NCBI GenBank assembly: GCA_947165595.1
Contig: CAMVAV010000010.1
Coordinates: 1-49,218 of the forward strand
DNA from: an uncultured Clostridia bacterium
GTDB taxonomy: Bacteria > Bacillota > Clostridia > Oscillospirales > Oscillospiraceae
Direction of reading: 5' to 3'
Length of the DNA: 49,218 nt
A program made the position numbers and the translations under genes. Shown here in pieces: positions 23,901-32,606 of the stretch (position 1 is the first letter of the stretch; every line of letters begins with the position of its first letter). The notes below the pieces were generated by a model. The model was not told the DNA's origin, did no database searches, and was given only the letters and a program-made list of their open reading frames with translations.

Positions 23901-26900
23901 GATAGGGGTAGTTCTTGCCGATCAGCTCCGAATGGTTGCCCGGGAAGGTGTACTTGCCGCTGACGTCCACGTCGGTGTCGGGCTCCTTCACATCGACCCA
24001 AGCCCACACGTTGTCCTGATTCAGCGCATCCAGGATATGCTTTCCTTCCTTATCCCCCAGCCCTTCCAGAGTACCGGATCTTTCACCGGCTTTGTTCTCA
24101 TTATATCTGGTCTCGCAGGTCTCGAATTCCTCCGTCTCATACCTGTTATGCACGCACTCGCCCGCGGTCAGCACACTGCCGTCCATCAACTGATCGGACG
24201 TCACGCCGTAAAGCTCGACGTCGACCTTGACCGAGGTGCTGTCCTTGTTAATGATATAGTAGTTGACGTAGGTGTCGCCCAGAAGGATGGACTCCCATTC
24301 CTTCTCGGAAAGCCCATGATCCTTCTTCGCTCCATTGCTGAAGTAATACGGCGCGGGCCTTGTCCCCGGATACGCAAGCGCGTCCCTAACGCTCCGCAGG
24401 TAATAGCAGTTTTCAATGGTCAGCGACGCGTTAAGGCGGCCATAGCGGTCCGCGACGGTCGCGATCAGGGAGACGCCGCGAATCGTGCCCTCCATCTGCG
24501 GGAGCTTCACATAGCTGTAGCAGTTCCTGAACACGGGCGTGCCGTCTTCCGCCCCGTCGAAGTTGGCGTACGTCAGCGAATACAGGCCGCCGCTCAGACC
24601 GCCGACATAGATGTGCGGATTCTTGTTGCGATCCGTGGTAAAGATGTTGTTTTCGGGACGGTTCTTTAAGGCCTCGTAAGTCTCCGTGACCGGTTTGCCC
24701 TCCTTGTCATAGACCTCTTCGATCGTTTGCCGGGCCACCTTGATCTCGCCGCCGGCATAGCAGTTTTCGACGCGATACTTCGCCACGCCGGTCAGGCCGC
24801 CCGAGTGGACATAGCAGCCGAACACGTGGCCGCCATTGTCATGCGTGCAGTTGATCTCAATGTCCGTCACCGCCGAGCAGCGGTTGAGGTTCACGTAGGA
24901 AAGCCCGATCAGTCCGCCGACGCTCCCGTGGCCGCGCCCCTGCCGGTTCGAGCTGTTGTCGATGATCGTATAGCCCGCGATGGCGCAGTTTTCGATCGTG
25001 TTGTCGCTCGTTCCGCCGTCTCTCAGATAGTAGTCGTAGGCGACGGCGATCAGTCCGCCGATGGCATAGTAGCCCGTTGACTCCTTCTCGGTGCCGGCGC
25101 CCGGCGTACTGCGCGAGATCACGTTGCCCTGATCGCTGTAGACGATGATGTTTTTCATATGCGCGCCGACGGTGACGCCGAACAGACCCACCGTGAAGAG
25201 CGTCTTGTCATTGCTTCTGATATTGTAGTTTTGCAGCTTGTAGCTCTGCCCGTCGTAATAGCTGCCGAACCACGCGTACAGCCTGCCGTTGCTGTTGCTG
25301 CTCGTTTGCGAGCCGACGCAGGAGCCGGCGATCGGAGTAAAGTTCGCGACCCTGGTGCCATCGACGTCGTGCGTCTGGAGCCAATGGAAGTTCGCAAGGG
25401 CCGGATGTCCGACGTTGTCCAAATTCACCGTGCTGTTGTTCTTGGCAAACATCAGATACGGGAACTGTGTATAGTTGTCCGCCCCGCCGTATTCCCTGGT
25501 CTGAATCAGCGTGGTGCAGTTGAGGTTATTTTCGTTCCAGTTGATGTACTGAAGCTGCTCCGCGGCGCGAATCTCAAGGGGATTGCCCTCTTTTTTGTTT
25601 ATCTCGTCCGCTCCGCTGCCAAGCGGCATATGATAGTCCGTCAGCTTGCCGTCCGTTCCCTTCGACAGGACCGGCTTGTCGTACGCGACGCCGCCGATCT
25701 GGTCGATCTGAATGGCGTTGGCAAAGAAGGGCGCGATATGATAGGTGTACTCCCTCTCGCCGTCGCTCAGCGTCCAGGTTCCGAAGGTATTATCCGCCTT
25801 CCCCTTTGCATCCAGGCAAACAAAGTCATAGCCCTCCGCCGGCTCGGACTCAGTCGGCTTCGGCCTTGTGGTGACGGGGAAGAAGTAATAGGACTCGAGC
25901 AGCTTCTCCATCTCCGTCTTGACCTCGCCGTTGAGCTGCGACTCGGGCAGGATCACGCTTCCGTCCGCCATTCCCGGATTATTCTCGGGCGCGATGCTGA
26001 CGCTGATCCCCTCGCTCGACTTGAGCATGGTGCTCGTATACAGGTCCTTGCGGGCATACCAGCCGTAGCCGAAGCTCTGAATGCTTCCGCCGTCATCATG
26101 CGCGGTGCACAGCGTCGTACCCGCCAGCGCCGTTGTTCCCTCGGTTCCGACGTAGGTGAAGTGACAGCCGCTGTTGGCGCCGCCATCCTCCATCTCCCAA
26201 TAGAAGACGCCCAGCTCGCCCAGCTCGGCCCTGAGCACCCACTCGCCGTAATGGACATATTCTCCCGCCGCGTTCCTCACCACGGCGCGGAAGGGATACT
26301 GACCGGCCTCGTTCCCGGTCGTCATCTTGTGGTTGTAGCAGCGGTTCTGCCTTGCCGTCCGGCTGCCCGCGGCCGACTTCATATTCTCGTACGTGGTCGG
26401 GTCGCCGACCTTGCCGCCCTCGTTGACGTCGAAGTCGAAGGGATAGAGCCGCTTTACAAAGGTAAACGACCCCTCGTTCAGATAGCTGCACCCTCTGACG
26501 ATGCCGCCCTCGGGCGCAAAGGCATATGTCTTGTCAAAGCCGGCTCCCGAAAGCGCGGTGGCGCAATAGCTGTCGCTGATGCTGCCCTGGTTGCGCCCGG
26601 CAAAGCCGCTGACGCTGACGTCGCTGTCCTTGGCGAAGGCGGCGTTCACATAGCCGAGCGCATAGCTGTTGCTGATGCTGCCGCCGGTTTGGTTCCTTCC
26701 GACCAGGCCGCCCGCGCCGACGTGGGCATAAAGCGCGGAAAGGCGGATCTCCGGGTTGTCGGCGAAGCAGCCGCTGATCGAGCCGTTGTTGCTGCCGACC
26801 AGACCGCCCACATACACCCAGCTGTCGGTGTTGGCAATGATGGTGTTGCTGTCCGCGACGTTGTAGCCCGCCACGGCGCAATTGCTGATGACGCCGTTGT

Positions 26901-29900
26901 TCTGTCCGGCGAGCACGCCCATGTGAACGTGGTCGTTTGCCGTCATTTCGCCCGTGCGCTGGAAATAATACGCGTTTGCCGATTTTTCGGGATCAAAGTC
27001 CGCCGTGACCACAATATTTTCCAGCCTGCCCGTGTTGCGGCCGAACAGGCCGACGTAATTGCCCTTGTTGGTGACAAAATTGACGCCGGTGATCGTATAG
27101 CACCCGCCATTATAGCGGCCGGCAAAGGCATGCTCCTCGCCGCCGATCGCGCCCTGACGGTTTTTAATGCCGTCATCGCTGATATTTTTGATCTGCTCGC
27201 TGTTGCAGTATCCGCTCCAGTTATATGTATTGTAGTCGATGTTGCGCCCCTGATCGAAGATGTTGCGAATTTCCTCGCCCTGCAGGCGCGCAAACGTCTC
27301 AAAGTAATAGCTCAGTCCCTTGAGCTGGCGCGGCGAACGAACCTTGAGCCCATCGTCGGCCTTCAGCTCCTCTCCGCTGGAAAATGCCGCGGCAAGATAG
27401 GGGTTATAATAGAATACATCGCCGTTCGACACCTCAAGCTTCTGATAGAACGACTTCGCGTTGCGAAGATCGGGGTTGACAAACGATCCGACCAGCGGGA
27501 ACACGTAATACTCGGGCGCTGTGTCGCCCTCCTTCTCCGTCTTGCCCTTTGCCGTGAACGGTGTGATATCCGGGTTGATCAGATAGACCAGCTCGCCGCC
27601 GTTCAGGCTTCCCCTGAGCTCCTTCGCCTCGGCGATGGACTCCTCGGTCGCCGCAAAGACGAGGCCGTAACCGTCGCCGTCGAGGGTCCCGCCCGGAATC
27701 AGCGTGCTCTTTACGCCCTTGCCCTCGAAGCCGACCTGGAAGCCCTCCTGGTAAATCTCATAGTAGACCAGGCTGCCGGGCACAAAGTCTGCCTGCCAGT
27801 CGCCGTAGTGTATGTTGGCCGCAAGGCGCGGATAGGGATAGAGTATGAGCGTCTGCCCCCGCAGATTGTAGGCGTGCGTATCGCCGGGGTCCTCCTGAAA
27901 CGCGTCGCTCAGCTTCTCAAGCATGCCCTTGCACGTCATGCCGCCGATCATCAGCGTATCGTCGATATTCGCGCCGCGACCGGAGGCGGCCAGACTGTAG
28001 AACACGCCTGAGGCCAGTTTTTTGATCTCCTGCGCGGTGCTGTAATAATTCCCTTTGATCTCTCCGGCGTCCTCGTCCGCGGCGATAATGGTGTAGCTGT
28101 TCCCCATTTCGCCGACGCCGCCGTTCACCAGACCCGCCGCCGTCTTGGCGTCCGCTTTGATAAAGCCCGCGGCGTAGCAATTCTCCACATTTTTGACGCT
28201 TCCGCCGCCGACCAGACCGCCCACGTTCGAGCCGGCGAGATAGCTGTCCGCGTAGGAGGCGGAAATGCTGACACGCGCGGCCGACGCCGCCGTGCCGATC
28301 AGGCCGCCGCAGGCGTCCTTTCCGTCCGCCACGGGCTCCTCCGCGGGCTCCGGCGTCCCGGCGGGCGTATTCGCGACGATCTTGTACGCGCCGCTGTGGA
28401 TCACCGTGGAGGCAAGGCTGTTCTTGATTTCCACCTTGCCGCTTTCGACAACGCCGACAAGACCACCGGCATCCCTGCCGCTGATCCTCGGGTTGTCCGC
28501 GTCCTTGCCGGACTCGGATTCAAATTCTCTGTTCGACTTATCCAGATAGACGCGGCAGGTATCGACCGTGAGCGTGCCGCCCGCGCCCTCGCCCGCGTCG
28601 CCCGTGATGCTCGCGCCCTTCACGCTGCCGACAAGCGCGGCGGCGGGGCCCGCGGCGTTGTCGACCCTCGCGCCGGTCAGCGAGATGTTTTTCAGCGCCA
28701 CGCTCTTTGCCGTGACGTTGACCTGCGCGAACAGGCCGGCGCTCCCGCTCTTTACCTGCGCGTTCAGGTTCGCGATACGATACGGGATCGCCTTGAAGGA
28801 GCCGTCGTAGGACACCAGATTGTCGTTCTCGATGGGCTTGAAGTTCGCGGTCGAGTTGTAAAGGCCGTTGAAATACTGCGTGCTGTAAAGCCTGTGCCAG
28901 CTCCGCTCCGGCCCGGAATCGGCAAACAGGATGTTCGCCGTCTGAATCGCGTTCTTGATGCCGCTGTTCACGCCGGAGCTCTTGTCCAGATTTTGCAGAT
29001 GCCGCCCATAGGCGATATAGGCCGTGTCCGGGGTGCTCTCGTCCGCGAAGAGGCTGTTCGTGGTCGCGCTGCACCAGGCGCTGGGCTCGAAGCGCGCGTC
29101 CGAGCTGACCACGCGCATCCGAATCGTCAGCTCCGTGCCGGGTGTCAGACTGCTGTACTTCTGGGAGAAGCGGGTTGCCGCGCTGGAAAGGTCGTCCAGC
29201 ACCAGATTCGCATAGCAGCTGGTCGTAAACCGATCCGGTATAATGACATCGGTGACGGTTGAGCCGCTGGCGTCGCTGATCTCATATTCGAACACCAGCG
29301 TCGACGTATCGACGCCCTCCGGCACAACGCAGTGCATGACGGCGTAGAGCTTTTCCTCGTTATACACCTCGATCATGTTCTGGAAGATCGAGCTGACGTT
29401 GAAGATGGAGGCGATATCGCCGCCGTAATAACCGACGTTCGCCGCGCGGACGCTCCCCGTGCCATGCAGCCGATTGTCGAACACGCGCAGCGCGTCATAG
29501 GTGGACCACTCGGCCTGATAGCCGCTCGGCACGTTCACCGTCTCGCTGTAGAACACGGCGAACACACTGCCGGAGGCCGGATCGAACTCGATGACCCAGC
29601 TGTTGGCGACCAGCTCGCGATCCGCCGTCTCGACGGTCATCACCGCCGTTGCCGCGCTGTCGCCGGGTATCATGTAATACAGCTGTACGGACACGGGGCC
29701 GTCGGGGCCGTAATGCGCCACAAAGTCCCTCGGCAGATTCGTCATCAGATGCGCGTCCTGATACTTGTCCGCGTTGCCGCTGACGCGCAGCTTGGCCATC
29801 GCGTTCTGCGCCGCGATATAAACAAGCTCCGCCTTGTCGTCCAGCTCGCGCTGGCGAAGGTTTCTGCGGGTGATGATCAGATTCGGCGCGACGAGCGCGA

Positions 29901-30000
29901 TCAAAATGATGAGAATCGCGACGACCGCCAGCAGCTCCAGCATGGAGAACCCGCGGCTGCGTCTCGCCTTCTTCCATTCAGCAATTTCTTTGTGTTTCAC
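20962..30000 (-). CDS. Giant prepilin-headed surface protein with GLUG-like and InlB-like repeats
   Basis: A 3012-residue protein. Residues 1-17 form a basic leader ending in RSRG, followed by FSMLELLAVVAILIILIALV with Glu at +5, a textbook type IV prepilin start; pilin-like helix continues to about residue 70. The remainder would be extracellular. It has GLUG-like beta-helix units (GGLVG, GGLIG, GLFGRNTG, GGLVGSNNG) in blocks near 510-680, 980-1180 and 1620-1810, and a spaced motif HYG[DE]W near 730, 1250 and 2050. A Big-like segment lies near 2170, and two or three InlB/Flg_new-type repeats near 2610-2840 end in LYAQW or LYARW. There is no LPXTG or other wall anchor. The start is a GTG with AAGGTGGGG upstream. 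It heads a four-gene minor-pilin operon, so a pilus-tip adhesin is the best guess. Confidence 0.85.
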   Translation of the reverse strand: MKHKEIAEWKKARRSRGFSMLELLAVVAILIILIALVAPNLIITRRNLRQRELDDKAELVYIAAQNAMAKLRVSGNADKYQDAHLMTNLPRDFVAHYGPDGPVSVQLYYMIPGDSAATAVMTVETADRELVANSWVIEFDPASGSVFAVFYSETVNVPSGYQAEWSTYDALRVFDNRLHGTGSVRAANVGYYGGDIASIFNVSSIFQNMIEVYNEEKLYAVMHCVVPEGVDTSTLVFEYEISDASGSTVTDVIIPDRFTTSCYANLVLDDLSSAATRFSQKYSSLTPGTELTIRMRVVSSDARFEPSAWCSATTNSLFADESTPDTAYIAYGRHLQNLDKSSGVNSGIKNAIQTANILFADSGPERSWHRLYSTQYFNGLYNSTANFKPIENDNLVSYDGSFKAIPYRIANLNAQVKSGSAGLFAQVNVTAKSVALKNISLTGARVDNAAGPAAALVGSVKGASITGDAGEGAGGTLTVDTCRVYLDKSNREFESESGKDADNPRISGRDAGGLVGVVESGKVEIKNSLASTVIHSGAYKIVANTPAGTPEPAEEPVADGKDACGGLIGTAASAARVSISASYADSYLAGSNVGGLVGGGSVKNVENCYAAGFIKADAKTAAGLVNGGVGEMGNSYTIIAADEDAGEIKGNYYSTAQEIKKLASGVFYSLAASGRGANIDDTLMIGGMTCKGMLEKLSDAFQEDPGDTHAYNLRGQTLILYPYPRLAANIHYGDWQADFVPGSLVYYEIYQEGFQVGFEGKGVKSTLIPGGTLDGDGYGLVFAATEESIAEAKELRGSLNGGELVYLINPDITPFTAKGKTEKEGDTAPEYYVFPLVGSFVNPDLRNAKSFYQKLEVSNGDVFYYNPYLAAAFSSGEELKADDGLKVRSPRQLKGLSYYFETFARLQGEEIRNIFDQGRNIDYNTYNWSGYCNSEQIKNISDDGIKNRQGAIGGEEHAFAGRYNGGCYTITGVNFVTNKGNYVGLFGRNTGRLENIVVTADFDPEKSANAYYFQRTGEMTANDHVHMGVLAGQNNGVISNCAVAGYNVADSNTIIANTDSWVYVGGLVGSNNGSISGCFADNPEIRLSALYAHVGAGGLVGRNQTGGSISNSYALGYVNAAFAKDSDVSVSGFAGRNQGSISDSYCATALSGAGFDKTYAFAPEGGIVRGCSYLNEGSFTFVKRLYPFDFDVNEGGKVGDPTTYENMKSAAGSRTARQNRCYNHKMTTGNEAGQYPFRAVVRNAAGEYVHYGEWVLRAELGELGVFYWEMEDGGANSGCHFTYVGTEGTTALAGTTLCTAHDDGGSIQSFGYGWYARKDLYTSTMLKSSEGISVSIAPENNPGMADGSVILPESQLNGEVKTEMEKLLESYYFFPVTTRPKPTESEPAEGYDFVCLDAKGKADNTFGTWTLSDGEREYTYHIAPFFANAIQIDQIGGVAYDKPVLSKGTDGKLTDYHMPLGSGADEINKKEGNPLEIRAAEQLQYINWNENNLNCTTLIQTREYGGADNYTQFPYLMFAKNNSTVNLDNVGHPALANFHWLQTHDVDGTRVANFTPIAGSCVGSQTSSNSNGRLYAWFGSYYDGQSYKLQNYNIRSNDKTLFTVGLFGVTVGAHMKNIIVYSDQGNVISRSTPGAGTEKESTGYYAIGGLIAVAYDYYLRDGGTSDNTIENCAIAGYTIIDNSSNRQGRGHGSVGGLIGLSYVNLNRCSAVTDIEINCTHDNGGHVFGCYVHSGGLTGVAKYRVENCYAGGEIKVARQTIEEVYDKEGKPVTETYEALKNRPENNIFTTDRNKNPHIYVGGLSGGLYSLTYANFDGAEDGTPVFRNCYSYVKLPQMEGTIRGVSLIATVADRYGRLNASLTIENCYYLRSVRDALAYPGTRPAPYYFSNGAKKDHGLSEKEWESILLGDTYVNYYIINKDSTSVKVDVELYGVTSDQLMDGSVLTAGECVHNRYETEEFETCETRYNENKAGERSGTLEGLGDKEGKHILDALNQDNVWAWVDVKEPDTDVDVSGKYTFPGNHSELIGKNYPYPTVVTQEEPVFNKTVNVHYGEWPVDFYWEEGRAEMDIFSDLAVPESWNPGGENADVEVWAEKTFVLHDDTEGHKNLGGIGTGSITIDPLSEDEEGNPVSVAEIIDEDKSEVDNGKYSVTLRALREGTTRLRVQGSESTAEFVLNVTASGLSIKPDPQTLLLYTVYDNTPDTSAPGNLALTLTAGEEPTAPGTTQEEHDSYVRRNAYLAELARNGALTLTADIPDNFVSYEQRDNGDGASVPYSLARADKQAGDADNTVRFKVYSGVAGDQMLKANYTLDYHSNPVPETQPVGLVPSHTLGILGIADARVSGEDWNNVCAAYRSETGGKGGALAVVPTYFTTGGENREVRAPQPMDSAEFYLFGTHTDSLYSGNCGLAQLVIDSITVRSVDEPGKSNTFRGNDLVREGTEEFFTLGTAGSAARDDSELYDYRGFTLTGNGISGEVVVEVEAHYDVSTVNAAGETRTHTEKYQLALTLDSVPKGKARFEKGADDATGSVNPVGIRDDGRLRLPACTFERTGYSFLAWKLTAPENAKLDEASVELNERLGTTELIYADTGNVKIVPPPSETQEVVFTAVWEPVGYTVVYDGNGTETPGGEKSITDDTAHRIGEAFALASAEELGFRLATEDSGRVFAGWSTESDGSGKLYLAGEGNQVRIGTGTGDLKPSADGTITLYAQWKTTRTLYLLSKKFQGGEIQFTIFENLPSLGSDSESRYYADYWIDPENPSNPPSYTMQAEDGSTWTLEGWYNLKKDGKKVLNADGSICSVVTGYTKKDSTGALVFDPTNPPGTHKLYARWTLNAYVSAAENFKDGGSYILVEDAGDTLYAVAEPESFDGSNNGKYDPVRMTVFSGSLPDGTRIILPSVVDARCVWGAAKTSANNMYYLIIPHDDYGSIFGTTGINGIRYAIVYHRKNAVGDADKQWRFDTGENWLCARGLESAKKGLEWDESINNYKESDVKNRIIPYILSSLSFFENDTQP

Positions 30001-30051
30001 TTGCTACCCCCACCTTAAAGAGCGCAGAATACTTCTTCATTGTATCGTATG

Positions 30052-30080
30052 ATTATAGCATCCTTTTTTTTCACTGTAAA
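30052..30080 (-). promoter_or_regulatory. Promoter of the giant prepilin operon
   Basis: On the minus strand, TTTACA (30075-30080), a 17-nt spacer, TATAAT (30052-30057), about 50 nt before the GTG start. Confidence 0.75.
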
Positions 30081-30168
30081 GAACTGTGTTCCATTTTTCC
30101 GCGTTTTTCTTGGTTTTCGGCGTTTTGCCCTGCCTTCGGGCGGCTCCGAAAACGTTTTCCGCCCTCCG

Positions 30169-31980
30169 TCAGCGCGCCGCGCCGTCCACGCGGAAGCTCT
30201 CCAGCGCCGCCGCGGTCGCGGCGCGGTCCGCCGCGTAACGGTCGAGCAGGGAGTCGAGATAATTCGACACCGACTGCGTCAGCGCCGGATTGGTAAACAC
30301 AAACGCCGCGTAGGGCTCGCGGCAGCGCAGCACGGCGACCGCGTCGCGCAGGGTGATGAGCTGGCTGTCGCGGAACGGCGCGTCGGGCAGCAGCGTCAGG
30401 TGGAAGTTGCGCTCGTTTTCCACCAGAGCGCGCACCGCCGCGATGTGCGCGGCATACTCCTCCGGCGTGTAATCCGCGGACAGGTCCGTCAGGTCGAGCG
30501 AGAAGTTGACGCGCCGCGCCATATCCCTGTCCGGCTGGCAGAGCAGCAGGTTGACCTCTTCGGTTTTCAGCGTCTCCAGAAAGCGCCGGCGCAGCGCGCG
30601 GTATTCGGACAGCAGCTCCGAGCGGCGCTCCGCCGCCGGCACGATGCGTCCGAGGATGCGCTCCTGCAATTCCTCCGGCATGGTGAACACGGGCAGCCCC
30701 GCGAGCAGGTAGTCGCGCTTCCCGCCGCGCTCGAGCCGCAGCGTGCGGAACCGCGCCCCCATCGACGCGGGATAGGTGCGCAGGAACGGCGACGCGGAGG
30801 CGAGCATCGAGCGATATTCCGCCTCCAGCGCGTCCAGCCGCTCCGCGTCCGTGATATAGTCGTACCAGCGGCGCTCGCCCGACCCGGACGGGAACATCCC
30901 CAGCACGCAGGCGGCGCCCGTACGCAAAAAGCCCGTGTAGCAAAAGCGGTCGCTGCGCTCGCGGTCGAGGACGTAGGGCTCGATCATGCCCGAGATATAG
31001 AACGGGAACCACCCGCTGATCGCCGCGACCATCTCCTTGCCGTCGCGGTCGAGGTTGTGAATGATCCGGATGCGCACGCCGTTTTGCACGCACCTCGCCA
31101 TCAGCGACGCCCACAGCGCGAAATAGGACCGGTCCGCCGTCATCCAGTCCATCGGCTCGTCGGAGTAAAGCAGCAGCTCGCCCCCCTCGCGCGCCGCGTC
31201 GCCGAGGAAGCGGACGACGGCGTTTCGCAGCCCCTCCGTGCCCCAGTAGCGCTCCGCCGCCGCCACCTCCGGCACGTCCGGCGCGGCCGGAAGCGCCCGG
31301 TCCGGAGAGAAATCGTCCAGCGAGCGCAGCAGCATCTGCGCAAGGGCGGAGGGATCCTCCACCGGCAGCTCGAACAGCCAGCGGAACACCGCTCCGTCGT
31401 CCGGCGGCTCCGTCCCGCACAGCGCCGCAAGCTCCGCGGTGCGTCCGTTCTTCCTCGCCAGCGACAGCAGCACGCCGCACAGCCGCTCGGACAGCCGCTC
31501 GTTGCCGTGGGGCGAGTAGACCCCGCTGCGCCAGCGGCTGACAAGGGAGTTGTCGATATTCAGCAGCGCGGCAAGCTGGGCGTTCGTCAGCTCCAGCGCC
31601 GTCATGGCGCGGTCCAGCCGCTCGCCGAAGCTCCTGCGGCGCAGGTCCTTCGCGCGCTTGCTCTTCGGCACGGCGGCGTGCGGTGGCAGACTGACCGCGT
31701 CCGTCTCGTAGAGCCAGGCGATCAGCGCGGGGATCAGCGTCTCGCGCGAAATGTCCTCCGCGCCGCACAGCTCGCGCAGGGCGTCCAGCACGTTCTCGTA
31801 ATCCGCGTAGCTGTACACGCCGTTCGCAAACAGTGCAATGGTGTGGCTGCGCGGCTTCGGCACGCGATAACCGCTTTTGAGGCGGGAGATATTGCCCGAC
31901 GAACAGTGCGCATAGCGCGCGATGTCGGTGTTGTTGCACTGCAGCAGCGCGTAGAGCGTCGTGATCCGATCAGAGAGCAT
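30169..31980 (-). CDS. Large double-HTH regulator of unknown type
   Basis: A 603-residue soluble protein with two helix-turn-helix regions: residues about 14-37 (NNTDIARYAHCSSGNISRLK) and about 128-153 (TNAQLAALLNIDNSLVSRWR), the second Xre-like. The C-terminal 400 residues include FFALWASLMARCVQNGVRIR-like alpha/beta sequence (here beginning YFALWAS) and no motif I can name. Such proteins with an XRE head and a long unknown body occur in Oscillospiraceae, but I cannot assign a ligand. A palindrome over its own -10 box suggests autoregulation. It sits directly upstream of, and codirectional with, the giant prepilin operon, making it a candidate regulator of that operon. Confidence 0.65.
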   Translation of the reverse strand: MLSDRITTLYALLQCNNTDIARYAHCSSGNISRLKSGYRVPKPRSHTIALFANGVYSYADYENVLDALRELCGAEDISRETLIPALIAWLYETDAVSLPPHAAVPKSKRAKDLRRRSFGERLDRAMTALELTNAQLAALLNIDNSLVSRWRSGVYSPHGNERLSERLCGVLLSLARKNGRTAELAALCGTEPPDDGAVFRWLFELPVEDPSALAQMLLRSLDDFSPDRALPAAPDVPEVAAAERYWGTEGLRNAVVRFLGDAAREGGELLLYSDEPMDWMTADRSYFALWASLMARCVQNGVRIRIIHNLDRDGKEMVAAISGWFPFYISGMIEPYVLDRERSDRFCYTGFLRTGAACVLGMFPSGSGERRWYDYITDAERLDALEAEYRSMLASASPFLRTYPASMGARFRTLRLERGGKRDYLLAGLPVFTMPEELQERILGRIVPAAERRSELLSEYRALRRRFLETLKTEEVNLLLCQPDRDMARRVNFSLDLTDLSADYTPEEYAAHIAAVRALVENERNFHLTLLPDAPFRDSQLITLRDAVAVLRCREPYAAFVFTNPALTQSVSNYLDSLLDRYAADRAATAAALESFRVDGAAR

Positions 31981-32006
31981 GTCTGCCTGGTTCCTTTCCG
32001 CAATAG

Positions 32007-32042
32007 TTGATATATTATATCAAATGGATAACTTTTCTGCAA
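32007..32042 (-). promoter_or_regulatory. Promoter and palindromic operator of the double-HTH regulator
   Basis: On the minus strand, TTGCAG (32037-32042), a 17-nt spacer, TATAAT (32014-32019). The palindrome TTGATAT-ATT-ATATCAA (32007-32023) covers the -10 box exactly, a position where a bound repressor blocks initiation. Confidence 0.65.
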
Positions 32043-32254
32043 TGAGAAAATGTTAGCCAATCTTGCAGTGCGGCGCGCGCCTCTCTACCATATGTAGTAA
32101 GGTAATTGTGCAACACGCACGCCGCGGCCGATTTGCGGCGCGGAGGATCGCGGAACGAACCGAAAGGGAGAACCTGCCCGGGGTTTTCTCCGAGACGCGA
32201 AAACCGGGTCCGGAATTTCGTCGGGGCGGATTTCGTCGAGGCGAAAAAATGTGC
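32043..32254. other. Intergenic stretch between regulator and tRNA-Ser
   Basis: About 210 bp, part of a 328-bp gap. Apart from the two flanking promoters and a short imperfect repeat of GATTTCGTCG near 32215-32240, nothing was recognised; small frames here lack ribosome-binding sites. Confidence 0.4.
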
Positions 32255-32283
32255 TTGACTTTGCCGGATTTATCACATATAAT
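32255..32283 (+). promoter_or_regulatory. Promoter of tRNA-Ser
   Basis: TTGACT (32255-32260), a 17-nt spacer, TATAAT (32278-32283), 25 nt upstream of the mature tRNA end. Confidence 0.85.
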
Positions 32284-32308
32284 GACCGATGCTGTTGAGC
32301 GCGGATAC

Positions 32309-32400
32309 GCAGTGGTATCGAAGTGGTCATAACGAGCACGACTGGAAATCGTGTGATCGCCAAAAGCGGTCCGAGGGTTCGAATCCCTCCCACTGCGCCA
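32309..32400 (+). tRNA. tRNA-Ser (anticodon GGA)
   Basis: A 92-nt cloverleaf with encoded CCA. The acceptor arms are GCAGTGG (32309-32315) and CCACTGC (32390-32396), the discriminator is G. The anticodon stem is CACGA/TCGTG around the loop CTGGAAA, giving GGA. A long variable arm (GATCGC-CAAAA-GCGGTC) is typical of serine tRNAs, and the T arm is GAGGG-TTCGAAT-CCCTC. The gene is intact although a mobile element begins at its 3' end. Confidence 0.97.
32376..32400. other. Probable attachment site (att) at the tRNA-Ser 3' end
   Basis: The T arm and acceptor 3' end of tRNA-Ser lie next to an inward-facing tyrosine integrase, the usual arrangement for tRNA-targeted elements. No second copy of this segment was found up to 49218, so the other junction is outside and the exact core is unknown. 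Confidence 0.45.
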
Positions 32401-32447
32401 AAATCAAGAGGGAATTTGCCTGTTTTGGTAAATTCCCTCTTGATTTT
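32400..32447 (+). terminator. 18-bp stem terminator behind tRNA-Ser
   Basis: Arms 32400-32417 and 32430-32447 are perfectly complementary around a 12-nt loop. It starts at the last base of the tRNA and ends in T4. The motif GAGGGAATTT occurs in each arm and once more at about 32457-32466, so the region may also hold integrase binding sites. Confidence 0.75.
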
Positions 32448-32606
32448 ATAACTTCTGAGGGAATTTCCACGACTCTGGTTTTCCGGCGGCTCATTCTCGG
32501 ATAGTTTCGATTATGCATTATATTATAGTGATTTTGCAATTATTGTGCCGCAATCAAAACACCAATGCGTAGAAAAACCGTAGAAGGGTGTATACAATCA
32601 GTAATA

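Noticed and set aside
20782-28011. Long antisense frames opposite the giant prepilin gene (more than 900 codons each)
   Set aside because: They are shadows of a GC-rich coding strand: Arg/Ala/His-rich composition, no ribosome-binding sites, no domain signatures, whereas the minus-strand frame has clear repeats and a leader.
32085-32393. A minus-strand frame across tRNA-Ser containing GGIRTLGPL-like sequence
   Set aside because: It is the classic false frame produced by translating a serine tRNA and lacks a ribosome-binding site.
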